Shown: one piece after another, positions 43,308 through 55,039 of the stretch
Numbering within the stretch: the first letter of the stretch is position 1
Layout of the letters: each line of letters begins with the position of its first letter
NCBI GenBank assembly: GCA_028095005.1
Contig: CM051459.1
Coordinates: 146,796,901-146,860,900, forward strand
DNA: 64,000 nt
Direction of reading: 5' to 3'
Source: Rhynchospora pubera
Taxonomy: Eukaryota; Streptophyta; Magnoliopsida; Poales; Cyperaceae
Position numbers and translations under genes: made by a program
Notes under the pieces: model-generated
Told to the model about the DNA's origin: nothing
The model's input: only the letters and a program-made list of their open reading frames with translations
The model's database searches: none

Positions 43308-43760
43308 AAATTATTCTAATTGAACAACCTCCTAAAAAAATAATAAATAAAATCTTCTACTTGAATTAACTCAACAAAGCGGCTAATAGTTCCTTCATCT
43401 TAAAAGTCTAATATCGTAATTTACTTTCCAAGAGTGTTGTATATCTTTTATTTTGAAAATATAAATTCAACAAGAAAATCTCAAAACATAATAATTATTT
43501 TAAATATGAAGTTTTTAATGTAACAGCGTAACGTTACATAAAAGTAACATGCTGTAAAGAACAGGTTCCGTGTAAAATAAAACATCATATAACCGAGAAA
43601 ATATTACAATATTTATAAAATAATTAATTATTGTCAGCCATTCATGTTTTCTTTCGTGGGCTTATTTGACCATAAAAATACCTTAAGAAATGAAGAAACT
43701 GAAAAGTTGTATTTGTTTTCTAAACTTTCGAGGTAACTTTGAGTCAAGTCAATTAAAATT
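43308..43760. repeat. Direct repeat X, copy 2, right part (after the LINE)
   Basis: Continues the match to 32450-32906 (for example tcttctacttgaattaactc, acataataattattttaaat), ending at gtcaattaaaat. Confidence 0.85.
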
Positions 43761-44372
43761 CGTATGTAAAAGATACGTCAAAATACTGAAACTAAATCAC
43801 AAATTATATGTAATGTTTTGTTATCTTTAGAGAAAGTGCCGTTAGTACTAAAAGCTGGGGCAAAGAACTGTATCCCTTTGATTTGAATCACCGTATTAAT
43901 TAACATGACGAATCGGATAAAAGATACGGATGGAGCTAACGTAAGTGGGAAAAGGAATCGAACAAGCTAAATTGCAGCCGTTGTTAAAAATCTGCGAAAT
44001 AATTAAAAAAAATCGCTATTTCTTTCTGGAGAAAATCTTTTACTGCCTTCGCAAGAAAGCTCCGTTGCTCTGTCGGTCATACCCTTTCTTCCCATTTCCG
44101 AGAACTTTCCTTTCCAGTTTCCACCCCCCTCTAGTCTCCACTCTTCTGCTACTTAACCTTTTTTCTCGCTAAAAAGTAAAAAGTAAAAAGTAAAAACCCT
44201 TTTGTTCTCGCTAAAAAGTTTCTGCTACTTCAACGCACAGGAATCAAGACTTCGCCTCGTGTCCTCTCTCTCCTCTCCTGTCCTCTCATAGATGAGTCTC
44301 ATCCGCTCTCCGTCTCCCCATCCCTCTCCCTCTCCCTCTCCCTCTCCAAGCGACGGTTCTCTTGATTGATCA
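43761..44372. other. Upstream region of the ankyrin-type relic
   Basis: AT-rich, then a pyrimidine-rich tract with (ctccct)n at 44310-44345 and a repeated taaaaagtaaaaag phrase. This is probably the 5' UTR and promoter of the decayed gene that follows. No ORF is supported. Confidence 0.45.
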
Positions 44373-44796
44373 GGCACTAAGGCCAGTATGCTTTTTGCAA
44401 ATCTACTGGAGGTGAAGTGCAAATCAATTGCTCTGCTACTGGCTTCATCTCATGCCTCAGGTATTTTACGAAGCCGCTCCAACTCCCGTCTCTCTCTCTA
44501 CTTCAACGAGTTACTCCAACCCCCGTCTCTCTCTCTTTCTAACTTCAACGAGTTCCTCTGGAAACCTCCGTTTCCTAAAAGCTACGTACTCTATTTTGCT
44601 TTAATTCTACTTTCATCTCACCAAGTTAACTAATTAGCCATCTACTCGTTTACATTTTATTCATTTGTTTGGTAATCGGTCCTTGTGTTCTAATATCTGT
44701 AGAGGTGGCAAAGGAATTGAGCAAAGGGAACAGAACAACAGATGCAATCGAACGAATCAAGGCTACAATCGAAGGAATTGTCCAGCTCTCACACGT
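44373..44796 (+). pseudogene. Ankyrin-type gene 5' exons, copy 1
   Basis: Homologous to 46292-46761. The exon 44703-44796 reads EVAKELSKGNRTTDAIERIK, then ATIEGIVQLSH, the N-terminal cap of plant ankyrin-TPR proteins (usually ...EGIKD--G---LH-AA). In this copy the preceding exon (LEAASSGNLRFLK in copy 2) is mostly deleted, and its donor reads ctacgt instead of gtacgt. It therefore cannot splice normally. Confidence 0.65.
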
Positions 44797-44942
44797 AAGA
44801 AAGAGGAAGAGATGGCCGGAATTCCAAAGGCTACCCCATACCCACACACCCTGATTACATTGTGTTTGGAAATTACTTCAAACTTTGACCAGTCAGTTAT
44901 TCAAAATATATACGGATTTGTAATTATGTGTGTAACATCCAG

Positions 44943-46026
44943 GTACCCCCAAAACCAGAGCCAGAGACTTGTTACATGCCTGAGGGTTTTCAACTCGAGA
45001 GTTTTGTCAGACATGAAGAAGAAATGCAAAAAAGAGATGGAAGGGAAAGAAAGGATGGAGAGGGAAGAGGCTCAACGGAGGATTTGTAGGGCACAACCCG
45101 TTCTCACAGAGTAAGGGTCAGCTTGCTTTATCTTGTTATTATTTAACATTGTCATTTTTTTCTGAACTCTTACTTGCACTCCTGATATTTTACTTTTTGT
45201 GTTTTGAAAAGGGACCCTTTTACCAGTTCCTGCAAAGGAACGAAAGCCACCGACAGGAGCGTAGAACAAAAACCTATTTAAAGGCAAGAATTTGATAATA
45301 AGGTATCAATTCTCTATATATTCACTTAAGGAAGTACTAGTAAATTGGCGAGTACAAGACGAAGAACTAAAATAAGGTGTGTATCATTAACATTGATGAA
45401 GTATGTGCTGAACATTTGGCAACAATAAAGTCTGTATTGAACAGTTGGTGACCTGACACACTGAAATGTCCAGAAGAACTTATTTGGCAAGTAGTCTGTC
45501 AAGCTCAAAATACTGAAAAAAAAACGTTGGTAATCAGGAATCCATTAGTAATTTAAAATACCGAGGATAAGCCTTGACGAACAATAAAAAATCTGTTGTT
45601 AATTTAAATTACCTAGGGAAAACCTTGATGAACGATCGGAAATCTGTTTTCAATTTAAATTACCATAGGGAAAAAATCTCAAGTCTGAACGATCAGGAAT
45701 CCATCAAATTATGCAGTATGGTTTAACAAGAATTTTTGTTTCCAATTTTCAGATCAAGGAAAAAGAAGTTATGTACAAAAGGTTGAGAGAAGAGGCTGAG
45801 GCTGCCAAACTGGTGTGTACTTTCGTGTTTGCAATTATATATGTACGTTCTTATTTTTAACTTGGGTTTGGTCAACAATATACATATTCTCTGTTTTATT
45901 AACAACTTATTTCTGTCAAAATTTCTATATTATCTCAAGATGGAGGAAGAGAAGGCACAGAAGCAGCTAAGACGGACTATGGTTGCTCGCGCAAGGCCTG
46001 TTTGAAAAACCCTTTGCCCCTCAAAG
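44943..46026 (+). pseudogene. TPX2-like microtubule-associated protein gene remnant
   Basis: Four exon-like blocks in order match the C-terminal half of plant TPX2. Block 1 (44943-45111) reads PEPETCYMPEGFQLESFVRH, then (other frame) REEAQRRICRAQPVLTE. Block 2 (45211 onward) reads VPAKERKPPTGA after a shift. Block 3 (45753-45812) is IKEKEVMYKRLREEAEAAKL. Block 4 (45940-46026) is MEEEKAQKQLRRTMVARARP, then stop and shifted FEKPFAPQ. Splice sites flank blocks 3 and 4. At least three frameshifts and a stop make it a pseudogene. TPX2 proteins nucleate spindle microtubules through aurora/importin binding. Only the tail, not the aurora-binding N-terminus, is present here. Confidence 0.75.
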
Positions 46027-46291
46027 GTGCATATTTTTTTTTGTTTTATGATTCAGTCTGATAAAAATCTCATTGGTAGCTTCAGTGTGCGAGTTTGCTA
46101 GTTATTGGATGTCCCATTGGAAACTAATACCCAGCATATTTTTTAGTTACCGGCAAACTACACCAAGCTTTTTCACTAAAAAACCATTGTTTTTTTTTTA
46201 CTCCACGGCTTAGTGAAAAAAGAGAACGGTTAATTACCTGTGAGCGCAAATACCTAATAGATTGGTTATTATCAGCCAATATTTTATAACA

Positions 46292-46761
46292 ATGGTGATT
46301 GATCAGGCACTAAGGCCACTCATGTCTCTCTCTTCGTCAATTTCAAACCTAGCCATGGCTTCATCTCATGCCTCAGGTATTTTACGAGGCCGCTCCAACT
46401 CCCGTCTCTCTCTCTTTCTAACTTCAACGAGTTGCTCCAACCCCCGTCTCTCTCTCTTTCTAACTTCAACGAGTTCCTCTTACAGATGAGAACAAGGCGA
46501 AGAAACGTCTGGAAGCAGCTTCCTCTGGAAACCTCCGTTTCCTAAAAGGTACGTACTCTATTTTGCTTTCATTCTACTTTCATCTCACGAAGTTAACTAA
46601 TTAGCCATCTACTCGTTTACATTTTATTCATTTGTTTGGTAATCGGTCCTTGTGTTCTAATATCTGTAGAGGTGGCAAAGGAATTGAGCAAAGGGAACAG
46701 AACAACAGATGCAATCGAAGGAATCAAGGCTACAACTGCGTTTCATCTTGCAGCCTTCCAT
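46292..46761 (+). pseudogene. Ankyrin-type gene 5' exons, copy 2
   Basis: An ATG-containing stretch (MVIDQALRPLMSLSSS, then MASSHASG) is followed by the exon 46486-46548 (ENKAKKRLEAASSGNLRFLK, good donor gtacgt). The exon from 46670 (acceptor ctgtag) reads EVAKELSKGNRTTDAIEGIK, then ATTAFHLAAFH. The phases join (G + AG). These read as the first ankyrin helix pair of a plant ankyrin-TPR protein. After AAFH the frame leaves homology into intron-like DNA without a good donor. Confidence 0.65.
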
Positions 46762-48011
46762 ATTTGGGTTTTCATGTTGATTTTTGGTCACAAAATGGTA
46801 TTTTCTTTATTTTTTCTTCTTATTTCTCTGTTATTACTTAATTGCTTCATAAAACTGAACTACGTACTTATGTGAATAGAAGATGAGCTATTTAGAGGAG
46901 AGCTTCCAATAAAATTTCTGTATGTTCTCACCTTTGCTGGATTGCTATAGTAGGGCCATTTTTGTTTATGTGATTCATAAAAATGAATTACGTACTGATG
47001 TGCATCATTTAATTTCTGAAGGCAATAGTAGGAGCATTTTTACCTTCCCTGGATTGCTATACGTCCTCATTTTAGAGACATCTCATACCATATTACCTAT
47101 TTTTCATGAATCACAATTCAGTTTAATTACCTATTTTTTGTTTTAACCTTGTTGTATTTTGTTTCATGGCTTGTTTAGGCTGCAGATTAGTGAAGGCATT
47201 AGTGTGCACCTACTGGTTTGGGCCTTTTGATGCTTTGTTTAATGGACACGATACAGAACTATGTTTACACATTGCAAGAAATCCAGATAAGTTATTTTGT
47301 TGTTTTGCAATAGCATAGTTTCTCTATGTATTATTGATTTATAAGTAATAAACACATCATAGATGAGTAGAGAACACCCACGGTTTTCTCCATTCAAATA
47401 CACAACCACAATTAAATGCATTTACTGTTGGCTTAAGGAATGATATACTGGCCCTATGATCCATTGTTCCTTGCTAGTGTAAATGTTTGTATTTGTCCTT
47501 GCACAATGTAATAATATTGGTTTTGTTTTCTTATACTATGGATGGATATATTGTTTGTTGTAACCTTCTGTGCTTATCTATATCATTTTGTTAGTTTTAC
47601 TTGTATTAAACTTTGATTTTCAAGGTTGGTGATAATTGCTTTCTCAGGTGTGCTTCTGCACTAGTAAAATCCATGATTACTGGGACAAAAATTCTAAACC
47701 CATGATTACATCTGACCTGAACCTTAATATATTTGGTGATGCAGGCTCAGTCAGGTCAATAGCTTTATGGTATATATTCTCTTAGAAACTTTGGGACCAT
47801 TAGAATGGGACAATTATTACATGAATTGTGATCCTAGTGCCTCTAATATCTGTCCTTTTGATTTTGTGGTTCATTTCAGTTGTAGTGATTGGGTTAATTT
47901 TTTAAGTATTCATGTTTTACTTTGTAAAATAGGCAATACAAATAAACTCAGAGATAGGCTGGGGTGATGCAACTCTCTTTTCTAACATAAGCTTGTGTTG
48001 GCATCAAATAG

Positions 48012-48115
48012 GTGGAGGGGTTATGTCTTTGAAGGATGCTTTTATGGTGCGAAAGTCGAGGCCTGAATAGCCCAAAGCACACTATCGTATTGGTGCTGCA
48101 ATGATGTTACTGAAG
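48012..48115 (+). pseudogene. TPR exon of the ankyrin-TPR relic, copy 1
   Basis: Between acceptor catcaaatag and donor aaggtaatt the frame reads AFMVRKSRPE, stop (TAG 48068-48070), PKAHYRIGAAMMLLK. Plant ankyrin-TPR proteins have RPDWPKA-YR-GAA-MLLK at this TPR position, so the stop replaces the Trp. Confidence 0.75.
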
Positions 48116-48281
48116 GTAATTACTCGTTCTATTTGAAACTAGGACTTTTATGTTACTGATACCAGAGACAAGCTGAAAATAAGTAATATTTCAAAAAGAA
48201 AGGAGATGATTGCATGCAATTATTTTGTTCTGTTCTTTTCCAAAGCCTTTTTAATTTTGCTGATAGTTATCATGGTTTCTT

Positions 48282-48835
48282 GTGCGACACCGGTGGAAGA
48301 TCTAGCTTTACTGACGGTTGAAGTGCTGAGGCTCCGTGCGACACCTTCACGAGCTCGAGCAATGTCTTCACATCATCTGCATCTAACTTTGCGAGAAGTT
48401 TATCCATCTCGTACAACCGTGCTTGATCTCCACCACCGTGCTTGATCTGTACCAGCCACAACTTATCTCTTCACAAACCGTGTGCGCTCACACAATCACG
48501 GCTTTAACATCCACAACAATCGTGAGAGAAGCGAACGGAGAGAACACACCTGAAGCGAGGCATGCGGACAGCAGCGGGGTGCGCAGATCAGGCAGAAGGG
48601 GGGGCTGCTGTTACGGCGGTCCCTGTCTTCGTCGTGGCTGTGCGGCCGACAACAGCGGAGGAACCAGGGGCAGACGAGCGAGGGGGGGGCCTGCTGTTGC
48701 GGCAGTCCCTGCCTTCGTGTCCACGGACGCGGAACAGGAGAGAGCAGCGTGCGCGAAGAGGAGGACGCGGAACGGGAGAGAGCGAAGAGGGGGGCTGCTG
48801 TTACGGCAGTCCCTGCCTTCGTGGTCTTTGAACCT
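48282..48835. repeat. GC-rich insertion with three ~30-bp repeats
   Basis: Aligning the tandem units shows that sequence present at 53600 onward is replaced here. The insert has ggctgctgttacggcggtcc-like repeats at about 48602, 48689 and 48792. A minus-strand frame, MDKLLAKLDADDVKTLLELV, also resembles a coding start. Origin unknown; longer ORFs here are Arg/Gly/Ala low complexity. Confidence 0.5.
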
Positions 48836-50270
48836 TTTATGAGTGATAAGATACGGTCTGTGTTGACTGCGTGTTATGTTTTGTTTAATGGACACGATGC
48901 AGAATTAAGGTTACACACTGCAAATATCCAGATAAGTTTTTTGTTGTTTTGCACCTGCATTGTTTTAATATGTATTGATTTGTTGGGAGTAAATACCCGA
49001 TAGATGAGTAATAATTAATAAAAACCTGTTGTTTTCTTCTTTAAAATACACTAACACAAGTTATTGCATTAATTGTTGTCTTATACGATGATGTTTAGGA
49101 ACTAAAATCCTCTGGTCCCTGCTAAGTGTAAACAAGTTCATGAATATATTTATCTCTTTAGACCCAACATGCAAATGCACATGCTGATTTTTTTTTTTTT
49201 TTTGGCTTTGCATTGGTCTTGATCTTCCATTCTACGAGTGGTAGGACTTTTTCAGTCGATAGACCGTTTTCTAGTTGGAATTTGACTATCTGTTCAGATA
49301 CAAAGAAAGTCTTTACACATATTTGAATTTAAAACGGGAGTACATGCATAATAATTGTTGTTGTTGTTGTTGGTAAATCGTTTTATTTTAAGTATTTTGA
49401 CCATCTTATGTTCATGCACAGGCTCGAGAAGCTAAGCAATCATGCTATTCCCCACTGTGCTGATATCCCTGGTATACATACGTATGGTAGCATTATTAAA
49501 ATCTTTCATAAATTAGCTGTCTTTAAATCATTAAATATCTGAATGCAATTGCAGGAGCCTTTTTTACCTCGGATGGACTGGTGTACGTCCCCATCTCAGA
49601 GGAACGACATCCTGTATTAAGTTAAGTATTCTTCAATTTCCATGAATCACAATTTAGTTTAATTACCTATTTTTTTTGTTATAACCATGTTCTGGTTTGT
49701 TTCATGGTTTCTTTAGGCTGTTGATCAATGAAGGCATTAGTGTGCACCTACTGGTTTGGGTCTTTTGATGCTTTGTTTAATGGACACGATACAGAACTAT
49801 GTTTACACATTGCAAGAAATCCAGATAAGTTATTTTTTTTGTTTTGCAATAGCATAGTTTCTATATGTATTGATTTATAAGTAATAAATACATCATAGAT
49901 TAAAAAAACCCACTGCATTCTACTTTAAAATACACACACAAGTTAATGCTTTAGCCGTTGGCTTAAGTGATTTTTCCTGTCCTTATGTCCCACGGATCAT
50001 TGCTAGTGTCACATGTTCTTGAAAATATCTACCTAATGAGATGCAACATGCAAATACATATGCTGATTTTTTGTTTTGCCTTGTATTGGTTTCGAACTTC
50101 CATTCTACCATTGGCAGGTCTTTTTCACATCATAGCCCATTCACTAATTAGATTGACATTGTTAGTTGAGATATGAAGAATGTATTTACTTATATTTAAA
50201 TTTAAAATACAAGTAAATGCATAAATTGGTAATTTGTTTACTAATTAAAGCAATTAAAAAAATGGGAACA

Positions 50271-50280
50271 TTACTTTGAA
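50271..50280. other. Empty site corresponding to the 55040-59406 insertion
   Basis: ttactttgaa in this tandem unit corresponds to the two flanks of the later element (aacattaa at its left, tttgaaaa at its right). Confidence 0.75.
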
Positions 50281-50466
50281 AAAAAATTCAAATTAGAAAC
50301 ATTGTTCCGTGAACAGAAAGTACAATATTAAACAAAGAAAAGGTATTATTCTTGAAGGCTGTGTTTAATATACCAAAATAGCAAAAATAGAAACTTACCT
50401 TGTGAAAAGTAGTCTTGTTCAAGAATTGTAAGTTGTGATACATAGTTTGGTATACAGGCGATGTAA

Positions 50467-50470
<4 letters not shown>

Positions 50471-50506
<36 letters not shown>
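50471..50506. repeat. (CT)n microsatellite
   Basis: About 18 uninterrupted CT units. The paralogous position near 59606 has far fewer. Confidence 0.9.
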
Positions 50507-50577
50507 ACCATCACAAACAATCAATTTCATTTATATGTTGCTGACTACAAGTTTATTTTGATGTTTTGGTTATAAAG

Positions 50578-50700
50578 GTGAGACGGTGTTATTCCTTGCA
50601 GTAATGGGTGGCCTTGAAGAAACAACAAGTTACCTGATCAACCACGGATCTAATCCTGTTGTATCGAATGAATTAGGCTCTACTCCTCTCGATTATGCTG
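50578..50700 (+). pseudogene. Ankyrin-repeat exon, copy 1
   Basis: From acceptor ttataaag to donor gtaaacg: ETVLFLAVMGGLEETTSYLI, then NHGSNPVVSNELGSTPLDYA. This is a full ankyrin repeat pattern (G-T-L-x-x-A-x-x-G-H...LL-x-x-GA-x-P...G-TPL-x-YA), with several substitutions at consensus positions (H to L, A to S, H to D). The frame is open. Confidence 0.75.
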
Positions 50701-50960
50701 GTAAACGAGCTCTATTTTCCCCTCGTCAATTGTGAATCTTTCAGAGATAAAAAAAATTGTGGAATTGATCACAACACCCTCAACAACTGATAAGTTTAAT
50801 TTATTAGAAACAGAGGAGTTAGGTCCTGTGCCATATTAGTTCTGAGAAGGGGAGAATTTGTTGTTTTTATTTCGGTCAATGTGTTTCAGAGGACAACAAA
50901 TGATTGTATAATTTCAAAATTCCAGAGTTGACATAAATTATTTGCTGTGCTCGACTCCAG

Positions 50961-51110
50961 GGCAGGAAAAGCTAGTGAAGTATTGTCTCTGTTCTGGAAG
51001 ACCAGTGGACGTCACATTTGGCCATTCAGTTGGTGGCCTTACCATTATTGCTTCACTGTGTGGGCAAACAAGTACTGTGGAAGTTCTTTTACAACACTAT
51101 GCAGATGTAG
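50961..51110 (+). pseudogene. Second ankyrin-repeat exon
   Basis: After actccag the frame reads GQEKLVKYCLCSGRPVDVTF, then GGLTIIASLCGQTSTVEVLL and QHYADV, matching a G-x-TPL-x-AA-x-x-GQ-x-x-x-V-x-x-LL-x-x-x-AD repeat. It is preceded by degenerate intron. Confidence 0.7.
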
Positions 51111-53332
51111 TTCTTTTTCTTTTGTAATTGTTGGCCTTATATACTTGCACTTTTACTGTGCACCTAATGGTTTGGGCCTTTTGATGTTTTGTGGGATGGA
51201 CACCATGCAGAATTAAGGTCACACACTGCAAATATCCAGATAAGTTATTTTATTGATTGATTGGGAGAAAATACATGATACATGAGTCATAATTTATAAA
51301 GACCCGTTGTTTCCTTCTTTAAAATACACTAACACAAGTGAATGCATTAACTGTTGTCTTAACCGATGATATTTTGGAACTAAGATCCTCTGGTCCTTTC
51401 TAGTGTAAACAAGTTCATGAAAATGTCTACCTCAATAGGTGCAACCTGCAAAAGCATATGCTGATTTTTTTTTTGTTTGCCTTGCATTGGTCTTGAACGT
51501 TCATTCTATGATTGGGTAGGTCTTTTTCAGATGATAGCATGCCTTTTATTTATTATAATTTGATTGTCAGTTTGGGTACAAAGAAAGTCTTTAAAGATAT
51601 TTGAATTTAGAACACGAGTACATGCATAAATTAATTATTATCACCTTGGTAAATCGTTTTATTTTAAGAATTTTGACCATCTTATGTTCATGCACAGGCT
51701 TGAGAAGCTAAGCAATCATGTTATGTTACACTGCGCCGATATCCCTGGTATACATATGTATGGTAGCACTACTAAAATCTTCTATAAATTAGCTGTCTTA
51801 ATCCTGTTGTTAAATCATTAAATATCTGAATGCAATTGCAGGGGCCTTTTTACCTCGGATGGACCGGTGTACGTCCTCATCTCAGAGGCACCACATCCCT
51901 TATTAAGTTAAGTATTCTTCAATTTCCATGAATCAAAATTTAGTTTAATTACCTTTTTTTTTGTTTTAACCATGTTCTAGTTTGTTTCATGGTTTGTTTA
52001 GGCTGTTGATTAATGAAGGCATTAGTGTGCACCTACTGGTGTGGGCCTTTTGATGCTTTGTTGAATGGACACAATACAAAACTATGTTTACACAATGCAG
52101 CAAATCTAGATAAGTTATTTTGTTGTCTTGCAATAATATTGTTTCTCTATGTATTGATTTATAGGTAATAAATACATCAGCGATTAAAAAAACCTACTTT
52201 ATTCTCCTTTAAAATACACACACAAATTTAACGAATCAACCGTTGTATTAAGCGACATATCCTTGCCTTAAGACCCACTGATCATCGTTAGTGTGACAAG
52301 TTCATGAAAATATCTACCTAATGAGATGCAACATGCAAATACATATGCTGATATTTAACTTTGCTTTGCATTGGTCTCGAACTTTCATTGGTTGGTCTTT
52401 TTCACATCACAGCCCATTCACTAATTAGAATGGTATTGTCAGTTCATATATGAAGAATGCATTTACATATGTTTCAGTTTAATATACAAGTACATGCATA
52501 AATTAATTATGACCATGCTGGTAAATCATTTTTAGTCTTCTGACCAGCTCGTGTTCATGCATAGGCTTGAGAAGCTGAGCAATCATGTTATGTCACTGAG
52601 TTCGCTTATTAGCTGAGGTGAAATTGAAGGGAGCAGATTCGTTCAAGAAGAAAGAATATAGGGCTGCTATTCCCTTTTTTTTTATCAAGTATTTTTATTA
52701 ATTAATAAATTAGTTTTGAGAAAAGTTACAGTAAAAAAATTCTCAACCCGTTGTTTGTTTGCAATCTAGGAAACATGTTTGAATTTAGTTTGTGTGATGT
52801 ACTAGATTGCTTTTGTTGACCTTAACATATAACTTCTTTGTGAGCTACTTAGATAGTCAATATTGACCTAGACATTTAATATCCTTTTTCGGTTTGCCCT
52901 ATATTACAGTTAGGCGCACTGGTCTTTGATTCAGTCAATATAAACACCATCTAAATAGGTTGCTTTCGATCATGACATGTCTGCCTGCAACCTACCGGTA
53001 CTGGGACTGAAATTCTAAACCCTTGACTACTTCTGACCGGAACCTTAATATATTCAGTGATGCAGGCTCAGTCAGGTCAATAGCTTTATGCTATATATTC
53101 TCTTAGAAACTTTGGGACCATTAAAATGGGACAATTATTCCATGAATTGTAATACTAGTGCCTCTAATATCTGTCTTTTCGGTTTTGTGGTTCATTTCAG
53201 TTGTAGTGATTGGGTTAATTTTTTTAGTATACATGTTTTACTTTGTAAAATAGGCAATACAAATAAACTCAGAAATAGACTGGGGCGATGCAACTCTCTT
53301 TTTTAACATACGCTTGTGTTGGCATCAAATAG

Positions 53333-53433
53333 GTGGAGTTATGTTTTTGAAGGATGCTTTTATGGTGCAAAAGTCGAGGCCTGAATAGCCCAAAGCACAC
53401 TATCCTATTGGTGCTGCAATGATGTTACTGAAG
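53333..53433 (+). pseudogene. TPR exon, copy 2
   Basis: Same exon as 48012-48115 with the identical TAG in RPE*PKAHY (followed by P for R), plus a few-base loss at the 5' side. The shared stop shows the exon was dead before duplication. Confidence 0.75.
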
Positions 53434-53614
53434 GTAATTACTCCTATTTGAAACTAGGAATTTTATGTTACTGATACCATAGACAAGCTGAAAATAAGTA
53501 AAATTTCAAAAAGAAAGAAAGGAGATAATTGCATGCAATTATTTTGTTCTGTTCTTTTTAAAGCCTTTTTAATTTTGCTGATAGTTATCATGGTTTCTTG
53601 TTTGATTGTGAAAG

Positions 53615-53690
53615 GAATATGAGCAAGCTTCTCAACTCATTTAACGCTGGTTTACTGTTGGACCTGACTAACATGGTGATCAAGAAAGCT
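53615..53690 (+). pseudogene. Following TPR exon remnant
   Basis: Reads EYEQASQLI then TAA, with GFTVGPD-like continuation in another frame. It corresponds to the DYEKA--AF--GL-LDP segment that follows MLLK in TPR proteins. Absent from copy 1, where the GC-rich insert lies. Confidence 0.5.
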
Positions 53691-55039
53691 CGTAGGTATT
53701 TTGCAGTTGTTTTATAAGTTCTAGACTAGATAGGTAAGTTCATTAAAGTAGATTATGACCATCACTATTGGTATTGGTCCATATTGGATGGTGCATGACA
53801 GTAATATGTCCCTTACCTTAAATGTCTTCTGGAATTAATATCAAGGGCTTCACTGTAGATTTATTTTCTCTAATATGGGGAATCCTCTAGTCCTTGCTAG
53901 TGTGAACAAGTTCATGAATATGTTTACCTCATTAGACGCAACACGCAAATGCACATGCTGGTTTTCTTTTTTATTTTGCTTTGCATTGGTCTTGATCTTC
54001 CATTCTACGAGTGGTAGGACTTTTTCAGTTGATAGACCGATTTCAATTTGGAATTTGATTGTCAGTTCAGATACAAAGAAAGTCTTTACAGATACTTGAA
54101 TTTAAAACGGGAGTACATGCATAATAATTGTTGTTGTTGGTAAATCATTTTATTTTAAGTATTTTGGCCATCTTATGTTCATGCACAGGCTTGAGAAGCT
54201 AAGCAATCATGTTATGCCACACTGTGCCGATATACCTGGTATACCTGTATGGTAGCGCTATTAAAATCTTTCATAAATCAGCTGTTTTAATCCTGTTGTT
54301 AAATCATTTAATATCTGAATGCTATTGCAGGGGCCTTTTTACCTCGGATGGACTGGTGTACGTCCCCATCTAAGAGGCACCACATCCCGTATTAAGTTTT
54401 CTTCATTTTCTATGAATCACAATTTAGTTTAACTACCTTTTTTTTTTTTTAACCGTGTTCTGGTTTGTTTCATGGTTTCTTCAGGCTGCTGGTTAATGAA
54501 GGCATTAGTGTGCACCTACTGGTTTGGGCCTTTTGATGCTTTGTTTATTGGACACGATACAGAACTATGTTTACACATTGCAAGAAATCCAGATAAGTTA
54601 TTTTTTTTGTTTTGCAATAACATAGTTTCTATATGTATTGATTTATAAGTAATAAATACATCAGAGATTTTCAAATCCACTGCATTCTCCTTTAAAATAC
54701 ACACACAAGTTAATGCTTTAGCCGTTGGCTTAAGCGATTTATCCTGTCCTTAAGTCCCACTGATCATTGCTAGTGCATGTTCTTGAAAATATCTACCTAA
54801 TGAGATGCAACATGCAAATACATATGCTGATTTTTTGTTTTGCCTTGTATTGGTTTCGAACTTTCATTCTACCATTGGCAGGTCTTTTTCACATCACACA
54901 GCCCATTCACTAATTAGATTGGTATTGTTAGTTGAGATATGAAGAATGTATTTACATATATTTGAATTTAAAATACAAGTAAATGCATAAATTGGTAATT
55001 TGTTTACTAATTAAAGCAATAAAAAAATGGGAACATTAA

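Larger units (their letters stand above)
47040..55035 (+). repeat. Tandem array of ~2.3-2.5 kb units derived from the ankyrin-TPR gene
   Basis: Phrases recur in order. aatgaaggcattagtgtgc occurs (with small changes) at about 47190, 49730, 52010 and 54495. acctcggatgga occurs near 49567, 51853 and 54343. cttgagaagctaagcaatca occurs near 49421, 51700, 52565 and 54190. A TPR exon occurs at 48012 and 53333. Units are diverged by deletions. Gene-free stretches inside are T-rich intron-like DNA with no intact frame. Confidence 0.8.

Noticed and set aside
48423..48842. 139-codon and overlapping Arg/Gly-rich frames
   Set aside because: Low-complexity GC-rich repeats open in several frames at once; no protein pattern.
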